From Gammaproteobacteria bacterium (GTDB lineage Bacteria > Pseudomonadota > Gammaproteobacteria > GCA-001735895), in the NCBI GenBank assembly GCA_024638385.1, contig JAHEKJ010000018.1:1-43313 (forward strand): a stretch of DNA of 43,313 bases, written 5' to 3'. Both the position numbers and the translations under genes were made by a program. The notes under the pieces were generated by a model that saw only the letters and a list, made by a program, of their open reading frames with translations, was not told where the DNA came from and did not search any database. Position 1 is the first letter of the stretch, and each line of letters begins with the position of its first letter. Below are positions 30,527 through 39,711 of the stretch, in pieces.

Positions 30527-33268
30527 ATGTCGGACCAGAAAGACAAGCCGGACCAGGCGCCGGAAAACGCTAGCGATCAATCATCGTTACCCGAACACGA
30601 ACCCGCGGCCGCGCCCGCGCAAGGGGCGGCGGATGCCACCGAAGGCAAGCAGCGCAGCATGGCCGACGACCTGGCCGCGATGGTCGACACCGGCGCGCGC
30701 GCGCCGCACGGCTGGCAGGCCAAGTTCATCGCCGGCACCGCTTTCGTCTGGGCCCTGTTTCAACTCTATTTCGCATCGAATTTCCCGTTCTGGCTGACCG
30801 ACGTCACCGGCATCAGTCTCGTTGTCACCAATTCCGACGCGCGCCTGATTCACCTGGCCTTCGGCTTTTTCCTCGCGGCCCTGGCGTTTCCGCTGTTCAA
30901 GAACAGCCCTCGCGACCGGATACCCTGGTATGACTGGGTCCTCGCCGCGGTCGGTGTCGCGACCTGTCTCTACATCGTCGTGCTGCGCGACGAAATCGCC
31001 GTGCGCGCCGGCCTGCCGACCCAGGGCGACCTGATCGCGTCGACGGTCGGCATGCTGATACTCGGCATCACCGTCTACCGCGCGCTCGGCCTGCCGCTGC
31101 TGATCATCGCGAGCGTATTCGTGGCCTACGTATTCTTCGGCAACGCGACCTGGCTGCCTGAAACGATCCAGTGGAAGGGTGCGTCCTACGGCAAGGCGAT
31201 GTGGCATTTCTGGATGCAGAACGAAGGCGTATTCGGCGTCGCGCTGGGGGTCTCCGCGTCACTGATCTTCCTGTTCGTGCTGTTCGGCTCGATTCTCGAG
31301 AAAGCCGGCGCCGGCAACTATTTCATCAAGATCGCGTTCGCGCTGCTTGGCCACTTCCGCGGTGGCCCGGCCAAGGCCGCGGTGGTCGCGTCGGCGATGT
31401 CGGGCCTGTACTCGGGATCGTCGATCGCCAACACGGTCACGACCGGGACCTTCACGATTCCGCTGATGAAACGCACCGGCTTCACTCCGGAGAAGGCGGG
31501 CGCGGTCGAGGTCGCGTCGTCGACCAACGGCCAGCTGACGCCGCCGGTCATGGGCGCGGCCGCGTTCCTGATCGCCGAGTTCACCGGTATCAGCTACACC
31601 GAAATCCTCAAGCATGCGCTGGTGCCGGCGCTGGTGTCGTACATCGCGCTGGTCTACATCGTGCATCTCGAGGCGATGAAGCTGGGCTTGAAGGGGCTCG
31701 AGAAGCCGCCCTCTTCGCTGACCCTCATGACCAAGGTGATCGGATTCCTGAGCGGCTTCATCGGTATCGCGGTGCTCGGCCTGATCGTCTACTTTGGCCT
31801 CGGCTGGATCAAGGAGGTTGCGCCCGGCGCGGCCTTCTGGATCGTTGCCTTCGGCTTGGGTGCGGCCTATATCTACCTGGTTTACCTCGCGTCGAAACAA
31901 CCCGATCTGGTAGTCGATCCGCCCGACGCGCCGATCCTCGAATTGCCGCGCGCCGGCGCAACCGCGATGACCGGTCTGTACTACATCCTGCCGATCGTGC
32001 TCCTGATCTGGTGCATCGTCATCGAGCGCCTGTCGCCCGGCCTGTCGGCTTTGTGGGCCACGATCGCGATGATCATCGTGACCCTGACGCAGGACATGCT
32101 CAAGGAATTCTTCCGCAAGACGGGTAACTACGGCCCGGCGTTCCGCGCCGGCGTCGGCCACTGGGTCGAGGGTATGATCGCCGGCTCGCGCAACATGATC
32201 AGCATCGCCGTCGCCACCGGCGCGGCCGGCATCATCGTCGGCACGGTTTCGCTGACCGGCGCGCACCAGGTGGTCGGCGAATTCGTCGAGTTCCTGTCCG
32301 GCGGCAGCCTGATCGTCATGCTGATCCTGGTCGCGGTCATGAGCCTGATCCTCGGCATGGGCCTGCCGACGACGGCCAACTACATCGTCGTGTCGTCGCT
32401 GATGGCGCCGGTCATCATCATGCTCGGCGCCAAGAGCGGGTTGATCGTGCCGCTGATTGCGGTGCACCTGTTCGTGTTCTACTTCGGCATCCTCGCCGAC
32501 GACACGCCGCCGGTCGGCCTCGCCGCGTTCGCCGCGGCGGCGATCTCGGGCGGCGACCCGATCAAGACCGGTATCCAGGGTTTCGCCTATGACATCCGCA
32601 CCGCGTTGCTGCCGTTCCTGTTCATCTTCAACACCGACCTGCTGCTGATCAACGTGGGCTGGGCGAAGGCGATATTCGTGTTCATTATCGCGGTCATTGC
32701 GATGATGCTGTTCGCGTCGGCGACCCAGAGCTTCATGTTCGTGCGCAACAAGATCTGGGAATCGGTCGTGCTGCTGCTGGTCGCGTTCACGCTGTTCCGC
32801 CCGGGTTTCTGGCTCGACATGGTGCAGCCGCCGTATATCGATCACGAACCGGCCCGGGTCTACGAAATCATCGACAAGGTACCGGACGGCGCGAGCCTGC
32901 TGGTCGAGGTCAGCGGACCCGATTTCGATACCGGCGAACTCACGTCGACCAACATTCTGATCGAGCTCAAGGCCGGTGCGAGCGCCGATGATCGGCTCAA
33001 GGGCGCCGGGCTCACGGTCATCGTCGACGGCGACAAGGCGCTGATCGAGGAACCGTTCCCGGGGACGCCGTTCTTCGGCACGCTCGGCAGGGAGTTCGAC
33101 TACTACGGCGACGAGCCGGTGCAAATCGCCGTGGTCAAGGAAGAGGCCGAGCGGATCTGGAAAGAGCTTTTCTATATCCCGGCGCTCGTCGTGCTGGCCT
33201 TCGTGATGTTTTCGCAGAAGCGCCGCCAGCGCCGCGAGCAACAGCAGGGCGCGCCGGCGACCGCCTGA
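30527..33268 (+). CDS. TRAP transporter fused permease (4TM/12TM, DctQM fusion)
   Basis: This is a 913-residue inner-membrane protein. A hydrophilic acidic/basic N-terminus (1-60) precedes about four helices equivalent to DctQ, and then a 12-helix DctM-like domain. The latter contains KAAVVASAMSGLYSGSSIAN, EVASSTNGQLTPPVMGAAAF and LGMGLPTTANYIVVSSLMAP, the duplicated transport loops. The C-terminal 200 residues form the extra domain (DUF3394-type) often found on TAXI-linked fused permeases, with a final helix near 880-898. The ATG at 30527 follows AGGGGA. It works with the receptor at 29368. The TAXI receptor at 7977 could use it as well. Confidence 0.93.
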   Translation: MSDQKDKPDQAPENASDQSSLPEHEPAAAPAQGAADATEGKQRSMADDLAAMVDTGARAPHGWQAKFIAGTAFVWALFQLYFASNFPFWLTDVTGISLVVTNSDARLIHLAFGFFLAALAFPLFKNSPRDRIPWYDWVLAAVGVATCLYIVVLRDEIAVRAGLPTQGDLIASTVGMLILGITVYRALGLPLLIIASVFVAYVFFGNATWLPETIQWKGASYGKAMWHFWMQNEGVFGVALGVSASLIFLFVLFGSILEKAGAGNYFIKIAFALLGHFRGGPAKAAVVASAMSGLYSGSSIANTVTTGTFTIPLMKRTGFTPEKAGAVEVASSTNGQLTPPVMGAAAFLIAEFTGISYTEILKHALVPALVSYIALVYIVHLEAMKLGLKGLEKPPSSLTLMTKVIGFLSGFIGIAVLGLIVYFGLGWIKEVAPGAAFWIVAFGLGAAYIYLVYLASKQPDLVVDPPDAPILELPRAGATAMTGLYYILPIVLLIWCIVIERLSPGLSALWATIAMIIVTLTQDMLKEFFRKTGNYGPAFRAGVGHWVEGMIAGSRNMISIAVATGAAGIIVGTVSLTGAHQVVGEFVEFLSGGSLIVMLILVAVMSLILGMGLPTTANYIVVSSLMAPVIIMLGAKSGLIVPLIAVHLFVFYFGILADDTPPVGLAAFAAAAISGGDPIKTGIQGFAYDIRTALLPFLFIFNTDLLLINVGWAKAIFVFIIAVIAMMLFASATQSFMFVRNKIWESVVLLLVAFTLFRPGFWLDMVQPPYIDHEPARVYEIIDKVPDGASLLVEVSGPDFDTGELTSTNILIELKAGASADDRLKGAGLTVIVDGDKALIEEPFPGTPFFGTLGREFDYYGDEPVQIAVVKEEAERIWKELFYIPALVVLAFVMFSQKRRQRREQQQGAPATA

Positions 33269-33306
33269 CGCGTGACCCGCGTCGCGACCCGGGATAGCGA
33301 CGGCTG

Positions 33307-34152
33307 ATGTCGCCGGGGATCGCGGCGCTGGTATTGCTTGCCGCGCTGCTGCACGCGAGCTGGAACGCGATGGCGAAATCGGGCGGCACGCCCGAGTACA
33401 GCATCGCCTCTTACCGTCTCGTCAGCGCGGTCTGCTGCCTGCCGTTGCTGTTTTTTTTCCCGCTGCCGCTGGCGGCCGCCTGGCCGCCGCTGATCGCGTC
33501 GGTGCTGATCCACACGGCTTACTACGTGACGCTGTCGAAATCCTACCGCGCCGGCGACCTGTCGCAGGTCTACCCGCTGTTTCGCGGCCTCGCGCCGGTG
33601 CTGGTCACGATCGGCGCGATCGGCTTTGCCGGCGAATGGCTGGCGCCGGGCGCGATGATCGGCATCGCGCTGGTCAGCGCGGGGCTGATCAGCATTACCT
33701 TTGCCGGCGGCAGCCTCGGCAAGATCCCGCCGCTGGCATTGCGCTGGGGACTCGCGACCTCGGTGCTGATCGCCGCCTACACGATCGCCGACGGCCTCGG
33801 CGTCCGCGCGGCCGGCAATCCGTTCAGCTATATCCTCTGGCTTTACGTGTTCGAGCCGATCCCGATCGGCCTGTGGTTGCTCGCCCGGCGGCGCGCGCAG
33901 TGGTTCGGCTACATGGGGGCCAAGCCCGGCAAAATTGCTGTCGGCGCGCTGTCCGCGGCGATCGCCTACGGGCTGGTCATCTACGCAATGGGGGTCGCGC
34001 CGATGGCGCTGGTTTCGTCGCTGCGCGAAACCAGTGTAATATTCGCCGCATTGATCGGAACGCTGATGTTCCGAGAACCCTTCGGTCGTCAGCGGGTGAT
34101 CGCCGCGGTGCTGGTTTGCATCGGCGTCGCGTTGATCAAAATTCTGGGGTAA
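33307..34152 (+). CDS. DMT superfamily transporter (EamA type)
   Basis: This is a 281-residue inner-membrane protein with ten helices in two repeats. It begins SPGIAALVLLAALLHASWNAMAKSGG, a start shared with the subgroup of EamA proteins found near phosphonate-utilisation genes. The C-terminal SLRETSVIFAALIGTLMFREPFG followed by a final helix is the standard EamA ending. It lies 38 bp after the TRAP permease and 6 bp before the desulfhydrase homologue, so it belongs to the same transcription unit. It may export a product or import a related substrate; the direction and ligand are not determined by sequence. Confidence 0.85.
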   Translation: MSPGIAALVLLAALLHASWNAMAKSGGTPEYSIASYRLVSAVCCLPLLFFFPLPLAAAWPPLIASVLIHTAYYVTLSKSYRAGDLSQVYPLFRGLAPVLVTIGAIGFAGEWLAPGAMIGIALVSAGLISITFAGGSLGKIPPLALRWGLATSVLIAAYTIADGLGVRAAGNPFSYILWLYVFEPIPIGLWLLARRRAQWFGYMGAKPGKIAVGALSAAIAYGLVIYAMGVAPMALVSSLRETSVIFAALIGTLMFREPFGRQRVIAAVLVCIGVALIKILG

Positions 34153-34158
34153 AGCCTT

Positions 34159-35172
34159 ATGTCGTTAACCGAAAAATTTCCGCGGGTCGAGCTGAGCCAC
34201 AAGCCGACCCCGCTCGAGCGCCTCGACAACGTCAGCGCAGAATTCGAAACCAACGTCTGGATCAAGCGCGACGATTGCACCGGGCTCGCGCTCGGCGGCA
34301 ACAAGAGCCGCCAGCTCGAGTATTATCTCGGGCAGGCGCTCGAGCAGGGCGCGGACACGCTGCTGACCACCGGCGCGGTGCAATCCAACCACGTGCGCAT
34401 GACCGTCGCGGCGGCGCGCAAGACGGGCCTCGAGGTCGAGGTTCAGCTCGAGCACCGTGTCGATCGCAAGCAGCGCGAGTATCACCATTCCGGTAATCCC
34501 TACCTCGTGCGCCTGATGGGCGCGAAAATTCACTACTACCCCGAGGGCGAGGACGAGGCGGGCGCCGACCGCGCGCTCGAGGCCCGCGCCGACGAGCTCG
34601 CGCGGCTCGGGCGCAAGGCTTACGTCATCCCGTTGTCCAATGCGCACACGCCCTACGGCGCGTTCGGCTACGTCGACGCCGCCGAGGAGTTGTTGCGCCA
34701 GCTCGAGGAGCGCCAGATTTCGCCGACCCGGTTCATCGTGCCGACGGGCTCGGCCTCGACGCATACCGGCTTTCTGCTCGGCATGCGCGCGCACGGTTGC
34801 GCAGCGCCGGTCCACGGCGTTTGCGTTCGCCGCAACGCCGAGGCCCAGCACGGCCGCGTTCGCGCCAAGCTCGATGCCGTCATCGAGGCCCTGGGTCTCG
34901 ACCTGATCGTGTCCGACGACGATATCCTGTGCGACGACAGCGTGCTGGCGCCGGGCTACGGGCTGCCGAGCGAGGCCGTGGTCGAAGCGATCAAGTACCT
35001 CGCCCGGCGCGAGGGCATCCTGCTCGATCCGACCTACTCCGGCAAGACCTTCGCCGCGCTGCTCGCGCTGCTGCGCGCCGGCGGATACCGGCCGCAGGAT
35101 CATTTCGTGATCCTGCATACCGGCGGCAGCGTCTCGTTGTTTGCCTATCCCGAACTGGTCGAGGAGGATTGA
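34159..35172 (+). CDS. D-cysteine desulfhydrase / L-cysteate sulfo-lyase family PLP enzyme
   Basis: This is a 337-residue fold-type II PLP enzyme of the ACC deaminase/DcyD/CuyA family. The Schiff-base lysine is Lys49 in LALGGNKSRQLEY. TTGAVQSNHVRMTVAAARKTG is the phosphate-binding and substrate region. IVPTGSASTHTGFLLGMRA is the second phosphate loop and DPTYSGKTFAALL the pyridine side. Family members release sulfide from D-cysteine or sulfite from L-cysteate, or open ACC. The exact activity cannot be read from motifs. It is 6 bp downstream of the DMT transporter and 84 bp upstream of a 2-hydroxyacid dehydrogenase in a gene set headed by a TAXI-TRAP transporter, which makes an imported amino- or sulfonate-compound a sensible substrate. 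Confidence 0.85.
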   Translation: MSLTEKFPRVELSHKPTPLERLDNVSAEFETNVWIKRDDCTGLALGGNKSRQLEYYLGQALEQGADTLLTTGAVQSNHVRMTVAAARKTGLEVEVQLEHRVDRKQREYHHSGNPYLVRLMGAKIHYYPEGEDEAGADRALEARADELARLGRKAYVIPLSNAHTPYGAFGYVDAAEELLRQLEERQISPTRFIVPTGSASTHTGFLLGMRAHGCAAPVHGVCVRRNAEAQHGRVRAKLDAVIEALGLDLIVSDDDILCDDSVLAPGYGLPSEAVVEAIKYLARREGILLDPTYSGKTFAALLALLRAGGYRPQDHFVILHTGGSVSLFAYPELVEED

Positions 35173-35256
35173 AGGCGTCGATTTTTTGCTGGACGGGTCT
35201 TCCCGCGATACCTAAAATCGAGCGTTTTTCGAACCCCGAAAATCCGAGGACGCGCC

Positions 35257-36228
35257 ATGGCCAAACCCAAAGTCATCGTCACCCGCCGCTGGCACCCCGA
35301 AGTCGAGCAGGTCTTGCAGGAGCGTTACGACGCGCAGTTCAACGAAGACGATCACCCGATGACTGCGGCCGAGCTGCAGGACGCGCTGCGCAGCGCCGAC
35401 GCGGTGCTGCCGACGGTCTCGGACAAGGTAAGCGCCGAGGTGCTCGGCATCGACGGCATCCGCGCGCGCATCCTCGGCAGCAACGGCGTGGGTTTCAATC
35501 ACATCGATCTCGACGCCGCAAAGGCGGCCGGGTTAACCGTGACCAATACGCCCGAGGTGCTGACCGATTGCACCGCCGACCTCGCGCTCGCGCTGATGCT
35601 GGCGGTCGCGCGCCGGGTCGGCGAGGGCGAGCGCCACCTGCGCGCCGGCGAATGGAGCGGCTGGCGGCCGACCCACATGATGGGCACCAGCGTCAGCGGC
35701 AAGACTCTCGGCCTGATCGGCATGGGCCGGATTGCGCGCGCGGTCGCGCGCCGCGCGCACCGCGGCTTTGACATGAAGATCATTTATCATGATCCCTTCC
35801 CGCCGCGCGCCGAGGATCTCGAAGGACTCGACGCGCTCCAGGCCGGATCGCCCGAAGAGGTCTATGCCGCGGCCGATTTCGTCAGCTTGCATTGCCCCGG
35901 CGGCAAGGAAACCTATCACCTGGTCGGCGCCGATGCCTTCAGGGCGATGCAACCGGGTGCGTTTCTGATCAACACCGCGCGCGGCGACGTCGTCGACGAG
36001 GCAGCGCTGGTGGCGGCGCTCGAGGCCGGCGAAATCGCCGGCGCGGGGCTCGACGTGTTCGAAAAGGAACCCGCGGTCACGCCGGCGCTGCTAGAGATGG
36101 AGAACGTCGTCCTGCTGCCGCATCTCGGCAGCGCGACCCATGAGACGCGCAAGGCGATGGGCATGCGCGTGGTCGAAAACATCGACGCCTTTTTCGGTGG
36201 CGAAACGCCGCGCGACAAACTGGTCTGA
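35257..36228 (+). CDS. D-2-hydroxyacid dehydrogenase, glyoxylate/hydroxypyruvate reductase-like
   Basis: This is a 323-residue NAD-dependent enzyme. The nucleotide fold GLIGMGRIARAVARRA is at 152-167 and the second-strand ending IIYHDPF is at 175-181, where Asp179 favours NAD over NADP. Catalytic residues are Arg242 in NTARGDVVDE, Glu271 in DVFEKEP and His289 in LPHLGSAT. The VGFNHIDLDAAKAAGLTVTN and EVLTDCTADLAL segments are those of glyoxylate reductases (GyaR/GhrB type). It would interconvert glyoxylate and glycolate, or hydroxypyruvate and glycerate. The 84-bp gap upstream allows read-through from the desulfhydrase homologue. Confidence 0.88.
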   Translation: MAKPKVIVTRRWHPEVEQVLQERYDAQFNEDDHPMTAAELQDALRSADAVLPTVSDKVSAEVLGIDGIRARILGSNGVGFNHIDLDAAKAAGLTVTNTPEVLTDCTADLALALMLAVARRVGEGERHLRAGEWSGWRPTHMMGTSVSGKTLGLIGMGRIARAVARRAHRGFDMKIIYHDPFPPRAEDLEGLDALQAGSPEEVYAAADFVSLHCPGGKETYHLVGADAFRAMQPGAFLINTARGDVVDEAALVAALEAGEIAGAGLDVFEKEPAVTPALLEMENVVLLPHLGSATHETRKAMGMRVVENIDAFFGGETPRDKLV

Positions 36229-36268
36229 CTGCGGCCCCGGCGTCGCCCCGAAAAACGTCATCCAGGCT

Positions 36269-36295
36269 TCAAGTTTTTGCTCCGGCTGCCGATCC
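36269..36295 (+). promoter_or_regulatory. Sigma-28 (FliA) promoter of the chemoreceptor operon
   Basis: TCAAGTTT (36269-36276), an 11-bp spacer and GCCGATCC (36288-36295) match the flagellar consensus TAAAGTTT-N11-GCCGATAA at 13 of 16 positions with exact spacing. It lies 62 bp before the ATG of the periplasmic sensor gene, whose downstream neighbour is a chemoreceptor. It implies a flagellar FliA regulon in the organism. Confidence 0.8.
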
Positions 36296-36357
36296 CGGTG
36301 GCCAGACCCCTGTGTATTGTTTCGGGGTATCTCACAACGCAGAGGAGCAGAAACGCA

Positions 36358-36930
36358 ATGAATTCACGAATTGTCCCAGCCGTCCTGGGAATAGTTCTGG
36401 CCGCGCTCGGCGCGAATGCGCTGGCCGACGAAGTCAGCGACAGCCTGACCACGCTCGCCCGGACCGAGGTTCAGGAGTGGCTGGACAGCGCCATCGTTCG
36501 CGATCAGATCAAGGCGCAAAACAGAAAGCACGGCGGCATGTCCGAAGCCGATATCATCGCGCTCGACCAGCAATGGCGCGCGGAGACCGGGGCCAGCGAC
36601 CAGCCGCTGATTCGCCAGGTACTGGCAACGCCCCTGTCGTCCTACCTCGCCGAGATCAAGGAGAAATCGGGCGGCAAGTACACCGAAATCTTCGTGATGG
36701 ACATGGTCGGTCTCAACGTCGGCCAGAGCGACATCACGTCGGACTACTGGCAGGGCGACGAGGCCAAGTGGCAGCAGACCTTCAAGGCCGGGCCGCAGGC
36801 CATTCACATCGGTGACGTCGAGATGGACGAGTCGACCCAGCAGCTGCAGGTTCAGCTGAGCCTGCCGGTGGTCGACAACGGCGCCGTGATCGGCGCCGTC
36901 ACGATCGGCGTCAACGTCGACGCGCTTTGA
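36358..36930 (+). CDS. Stand-alone periplasmic Cache/PDC-like sensor protein
   Basis: This is a 190-residue exported protein: signal peptide (1-23), then a single Cache-like domain containing [18 protein letters not shown] and [17 protein letters not shown]. These are strands seen in the periplasmic sensor domains of chemoreceptors and histidine kinases. It has no membrane anchor or output domain. GAGGAG at 36342-36347 precedes the ATG. The chemoreceptor gene starts 25 bp after its stop, and both lie behind a FliA promoter. It probably binds a small ligand in the periplasm and acts with that receptor, although free Cache proteins may also serve other sensors. Confidence 0.82.
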   Translation: MNSRIVPAVLGIVLAALGANALADEVSDSLTTLARTEVQEWLDSAIVRDQIKAQNRKHGGMSEADIIALDQQWRAETGASDQPLIRQVLATPLSSYLAEIKEKSGGKYTEIFVMDMVGLNVGQSDITSDYWQGDEAKWQQTFKAGPQAIHIGDVEMDESTQQLQVQLSLPVVDNGAVIGAVTIGVNVDAL

Positions 36931-36955
36931 TTCGGGTTTGTCGCCGGAGAGAACC

Positions 36956-38533
36956 GTGTGGAATAGACTGAGCATCACGTCGAGGTTGATTATTTCGCTG
37001 GCACTCGTCGTGGTGCTCGGCTTTTCCACGCTCGTGATCGAGCAGTGGTTCACGCTCAAGGACGGACTGCACGCGCTCGAGAACCGCAATCGCGGCTCGA
37101 TCGCCGCGCTGATGTCGCAAACCATCAGCGGCGCGGTGCGCTGGAAAAAACCCGAGGTCGTCGAAAAGGCCTATGCCGAGTTCGTCAAGAGCTCGGGCTC
37201 GGAGGTCGCCGCGATCGTCGTCACCGACGCGAGCGGCGGCGTGCTGACCGAGTACGTCAATCCCGACAACGCGCCCGCGGACGTGACGCAGCGCCTGACG
37301 CAGCACATGGCCGCGCTCGGCGGCGACGCCGGGTCGACCGTCGAACTCGGCGGATACTCGCTGCTGGCGGCCCCGGTTCGCGATGCGAAAAAGAACACCG
37401 TCGTCGGCTACCTCGGGATGGCTTTCTCGAACCGCAAGCTCGACGCCATCGTCAACAATCAGGTCCGGGTGTCGACGCTGATTTCCGGCGTGACGGTATT
37501 GCTGGTCGTGCTCGCGAGCTTCGTGCTCGTGCGGTCGCTGTTCACGCGGCCGATGATCAAGCTGATCGAAGTCACCAACGATCTCGCCAACGGCGAGGGC
37601 GACCTGACCCAGCGACTGCATATCAACTCGCGCGGGGAACTCGGCGCGCTGGCCGATTACGTCAACAAGTTTCTCGACAAGCTGCAATCGGCGATCGCGA
37701 CGATCATCGCCTCGGGCACCGAGATGCGCGAATCGCTCGACAAGGCGAGCAGCGTCGCCGCCGAGAACCGCACGCTGCTCGACCAGCACTCGTCGGAGCT
37801 CGACCAGGCGGCGAACTCGGTGCAGACGATGTCGCAGCGGCTCGGCCGCATGTCGGAATCGGCCCAGGGCCTGGCCGGCACGACCACCGACGCCAAGGTC
37901 GAAGCCGAGAGCGCGGATCGCATGGCCGACGACGCGGTTTCCGCCGTCTCCAGCCTGACCGCGAAAATGCAGGAATCGGAAGCGGTGATCTCGATGCTGC
38001 GCGAGCAGTCGGACAGCATCGGCTCGGTGCTCGGCGTCATCGAGGGCATCGCCGAGCAAACCAATCTGCTCGCGCTGAACGCGGCGATCGAGGCCGCGCG
38101 CGCCGGCGAACAGGGCCGCGGTTTTGCAGTCGTCGCCGACGAGGTGCGCACGCTGGCGAGCCGCACGCAGCAATCGACCGAGCAAATCAAGGGTATTATC
38201 GAGGGCCTGCAATCCGGCGCGCAGAACGCGGTCGACACGATGGAGCAGAGCCAGGTCGACGTGACCCGCTCGGCCGATCAGATCAACCAGGTCAAGCGCT
38301 CGCTGGCGCAAATCGTCGAGCACATGGAGCGCATTTCGGTGACCAACAACGAGGTCGCCGGCGAGATCGAGGAGCAGTCGCACGTCGCCAGCGGCATCTC
38401 GAGCAATATCGACGAGTTGAACAAGCTGAGCGACTCGATCCTCGGCAACGGCATCAGCACCGCGCAGTGTTGCGAGCAATCCTCGGCGATGAACGACAAG
38501 CTCAACGAGCAGGTCGCATTCTTCAGGGTCTGA
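36956..38533 (+). CDS. Methyl-accepting chemotaxis protein
   Basis: This is a 525-residue receptor. Helix 1 is at about 7-27, a short periplasmic single-Cache-like domain at about 30-160, helix 2 at about 170-190, then a HAMP domain ([26 protein letters not shown]). The cytoplasmic signalling rod has the highly conserved tip [38 protein letters not shown]. No CheB/CheR-binding pentapeptide is seen at the C-terminus, which ends [21 protein letters not shown]. The GTG start at 36956 has GGAGAG six bases upstream; a TTG at 36938 is less likely. It is cotranscribed with the periplasmic sensor from the FliA promoter. The stop is 4 bp from the reverse-strand dehydrogenase stop. Confidence 0.93.
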   Translation: MWNRLSITSRLIISLALVVVLGFSTLVIEQWFTLKDGLHALENRNRGSIAALMSQTISGAVRWKKPEVVEKAYAEFVKSSGSEVAAIVVTDASGGVLTEYVNPDNAPADVTQRLTQHMAALGGDAGSTVELGGYSLLAAPVRDAKKNTVVGYLGMAFSNRKLDAIVNNQVRVSTLISGVTVLLVVLASFVLVRSLFTRPMIKLIEVTNDLANGEGDLTQRLHINSRGELGALADYVNKFLDKLQSAIATIIASGTEMRESLDKASSVAAENRTLLDQHSSELDQAANSVQTMSQRLGRMSESAQGLAGTTTDAKVEAESADRMADDAVSAVSSLTAKMQESEAVISMLREQSDSIGSVLGVIEGIAEQTNLLALNAAIEAARAGEQGRGFAVVADEVRTLASRTQQSTEQIKGIIEGLQSGAQNAVDTMEQSQVDVTRSADQINQVKRSLAQIVEHMERISVTNNEVAGEIEEQSHVASGISSNIDELNKLSDSILGNGISTAQCCEQSSAMNDKLNEQVAFFRV

Positions 38534-38537
38534 TCTT

Positions 38538-39683
38538 CTAGAGGCAGGCTTCGAACAGGCGGCGGGTGTTGTCGGCGTCCATCGGCGTCGGGTTGCCGCC
38601 GACGCTCGGATCCTTGAGCGCCTGTTCGACCAGCCAGTCCATGTCCGGATCCTTGACACCGAGTTCGGTCAGGTTGGCCGGGATGTCGAGTGACGCGTTG
38701 AGTTCGTTGACGTAGTCATAGAAGCCGTCGAAGCCACCCGCGATGCCGAGATAGGCGGCGAGCCGCTCGATACGCGCCTCGATCGCGGCGCGATTGAACT
38801 GCAGCACCGGCGCCATGACCACCGCGTTGGTGGTGCCGTGGTGGGTGTTGTAGAACGCGCCGATCGGATGCGACAGCGCGTGGATCGCGCCGAGCCCTTT
38901 CATGAACGCGGTCGCGCCCATCGCCGCGGCCGACATCATGTGCGCGCGCGCTTCGAGATCGTTGCCGTCGGCCCAGGCGCGCGGCAGGTACTCCTTGACC
39001 AGGCGCATGCCCTCGATCGCGATGCCCTGGCTCATCGGGTGGTAATGCGGCGAACAGTAGGCCTCGAGGCAATGCGCGAAAGCGTCCATGCCGGTGCCGG
39101 CGGTAATCTTCGCCGGCATGCCGACGGTCAGTTCGGCATCGCAGATCACGATCGATGGCAAGATTTTCGGATGAAAGATGATTTTCTTTTCGTGGGTCTC
39201 GGAGTTCGACAGGACACCGGCGCGGCCGACCTCGGAGCCGGTGCCGGCGGTCGTCGGCACCGCGATGATCGGCGCGACCGCGTCGGCGTCGGCGCGCGTC
39301 CACCAGTCGCCGATATCCTCGAAGTCCCACACCGGCCGGGTCTGGCCGCACATGAACGCGACGACCTTGCCGAGATCGAGACCCGAGCCGCCGCCGAAGG
39401 CGATCACGCCGTCGTGGCCGCCGTCCCGGTAAGCCGCGAGTCCGGCTGCGAGGTTTTTCTCGTTCGGGTTCGGATCCACCTCGGCGAACAGCGCGTGGTC
39501 GAGGCCGCCGGCCTCGAGCAAATCCAGGGTACGCCGCGTGATCGGCAGGCCGGCGAGCCCGCGATCGGTCACCAGCAGCGGCTTCTGCATGCCGACCGCC
39601 CGGCACGCCTCGGCGATTTCGGCGATGCGGCCGGCACCGAAGCGAATGGAGGTGGGGTAGGACCAGTTTCCGGTGAGTTGCAT
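38538..39683 (-). CDS. Iron-containing alcohol dehydrogenase
   Basis: This is a type III alcohol dehydrogenase of about 381 residues. FGGGSGLDLGKVVAF is the nucleotide-binding motif, VPTTAGTGSEVGRAGV the phosphate loop, and the metal-binding strands are GTGMDAFAHCLEAY, GAIHALSHPIGAFYNTHHG and the following histidines. I prefer ATG 39683; ATG 39692 would add three residues but leaves no room for a ribosome site. It is 28 bp downstream of the glutamine-synthetase-family gene and is the last gene of the minus-strand TRAP unit. It would oxidise or reduce an alcohol/aldehyde intermediate. The whole subgroup has broad substrates, so DddB-like, 4-hydroxybutyrate or aminoalcohol roles remain open. 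Confidence 0.87.
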   Translation of the reverse strand: MQLTGNWSYPTSIRFGAGRIAEIAEACRAVGMQKPLLVTDRGLAGLPITRRTLDLLEAGGLDHALFAEVDPNPNEKNLAAGLAAYRDGGHDGVIAFGGGSGLDLGKVVAFMCGQTRPVWDFEDIGDWWTRADADAVAPIIAVPTTAGTGSEVGRAGVLSNSETHEKKIIFHPKILPSIVICDAELTVGMPAKITAGTGMDAFAHCLEAYCSPHYHPMSQGIAIEGMRLVKEYLPRAWADGNDLEARAHMMSAAAMGATAFMKGLGAIHALSHPIGAFYNTHHGTTNAVVMAPVLQFNRAAIEARIERLAAYLGIAGGFDGFYDYVNELNASLDIPANLTELGVKDPDMDWLVEQALKDPSVGGNPTPMDADNTRRLFEACL

Positions 39684-39711
39684 TATCGTCATCCCGTCGT
39701 CATGGTTGTCG

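Noticed and set aside
31259-33241. Long minus-strand open frame opposite the TRAP fused permease
   Set aside because: The composition is dominated by D, R, Q and H, as expected from the complement of a membrane-protein gene. No domain is visible.
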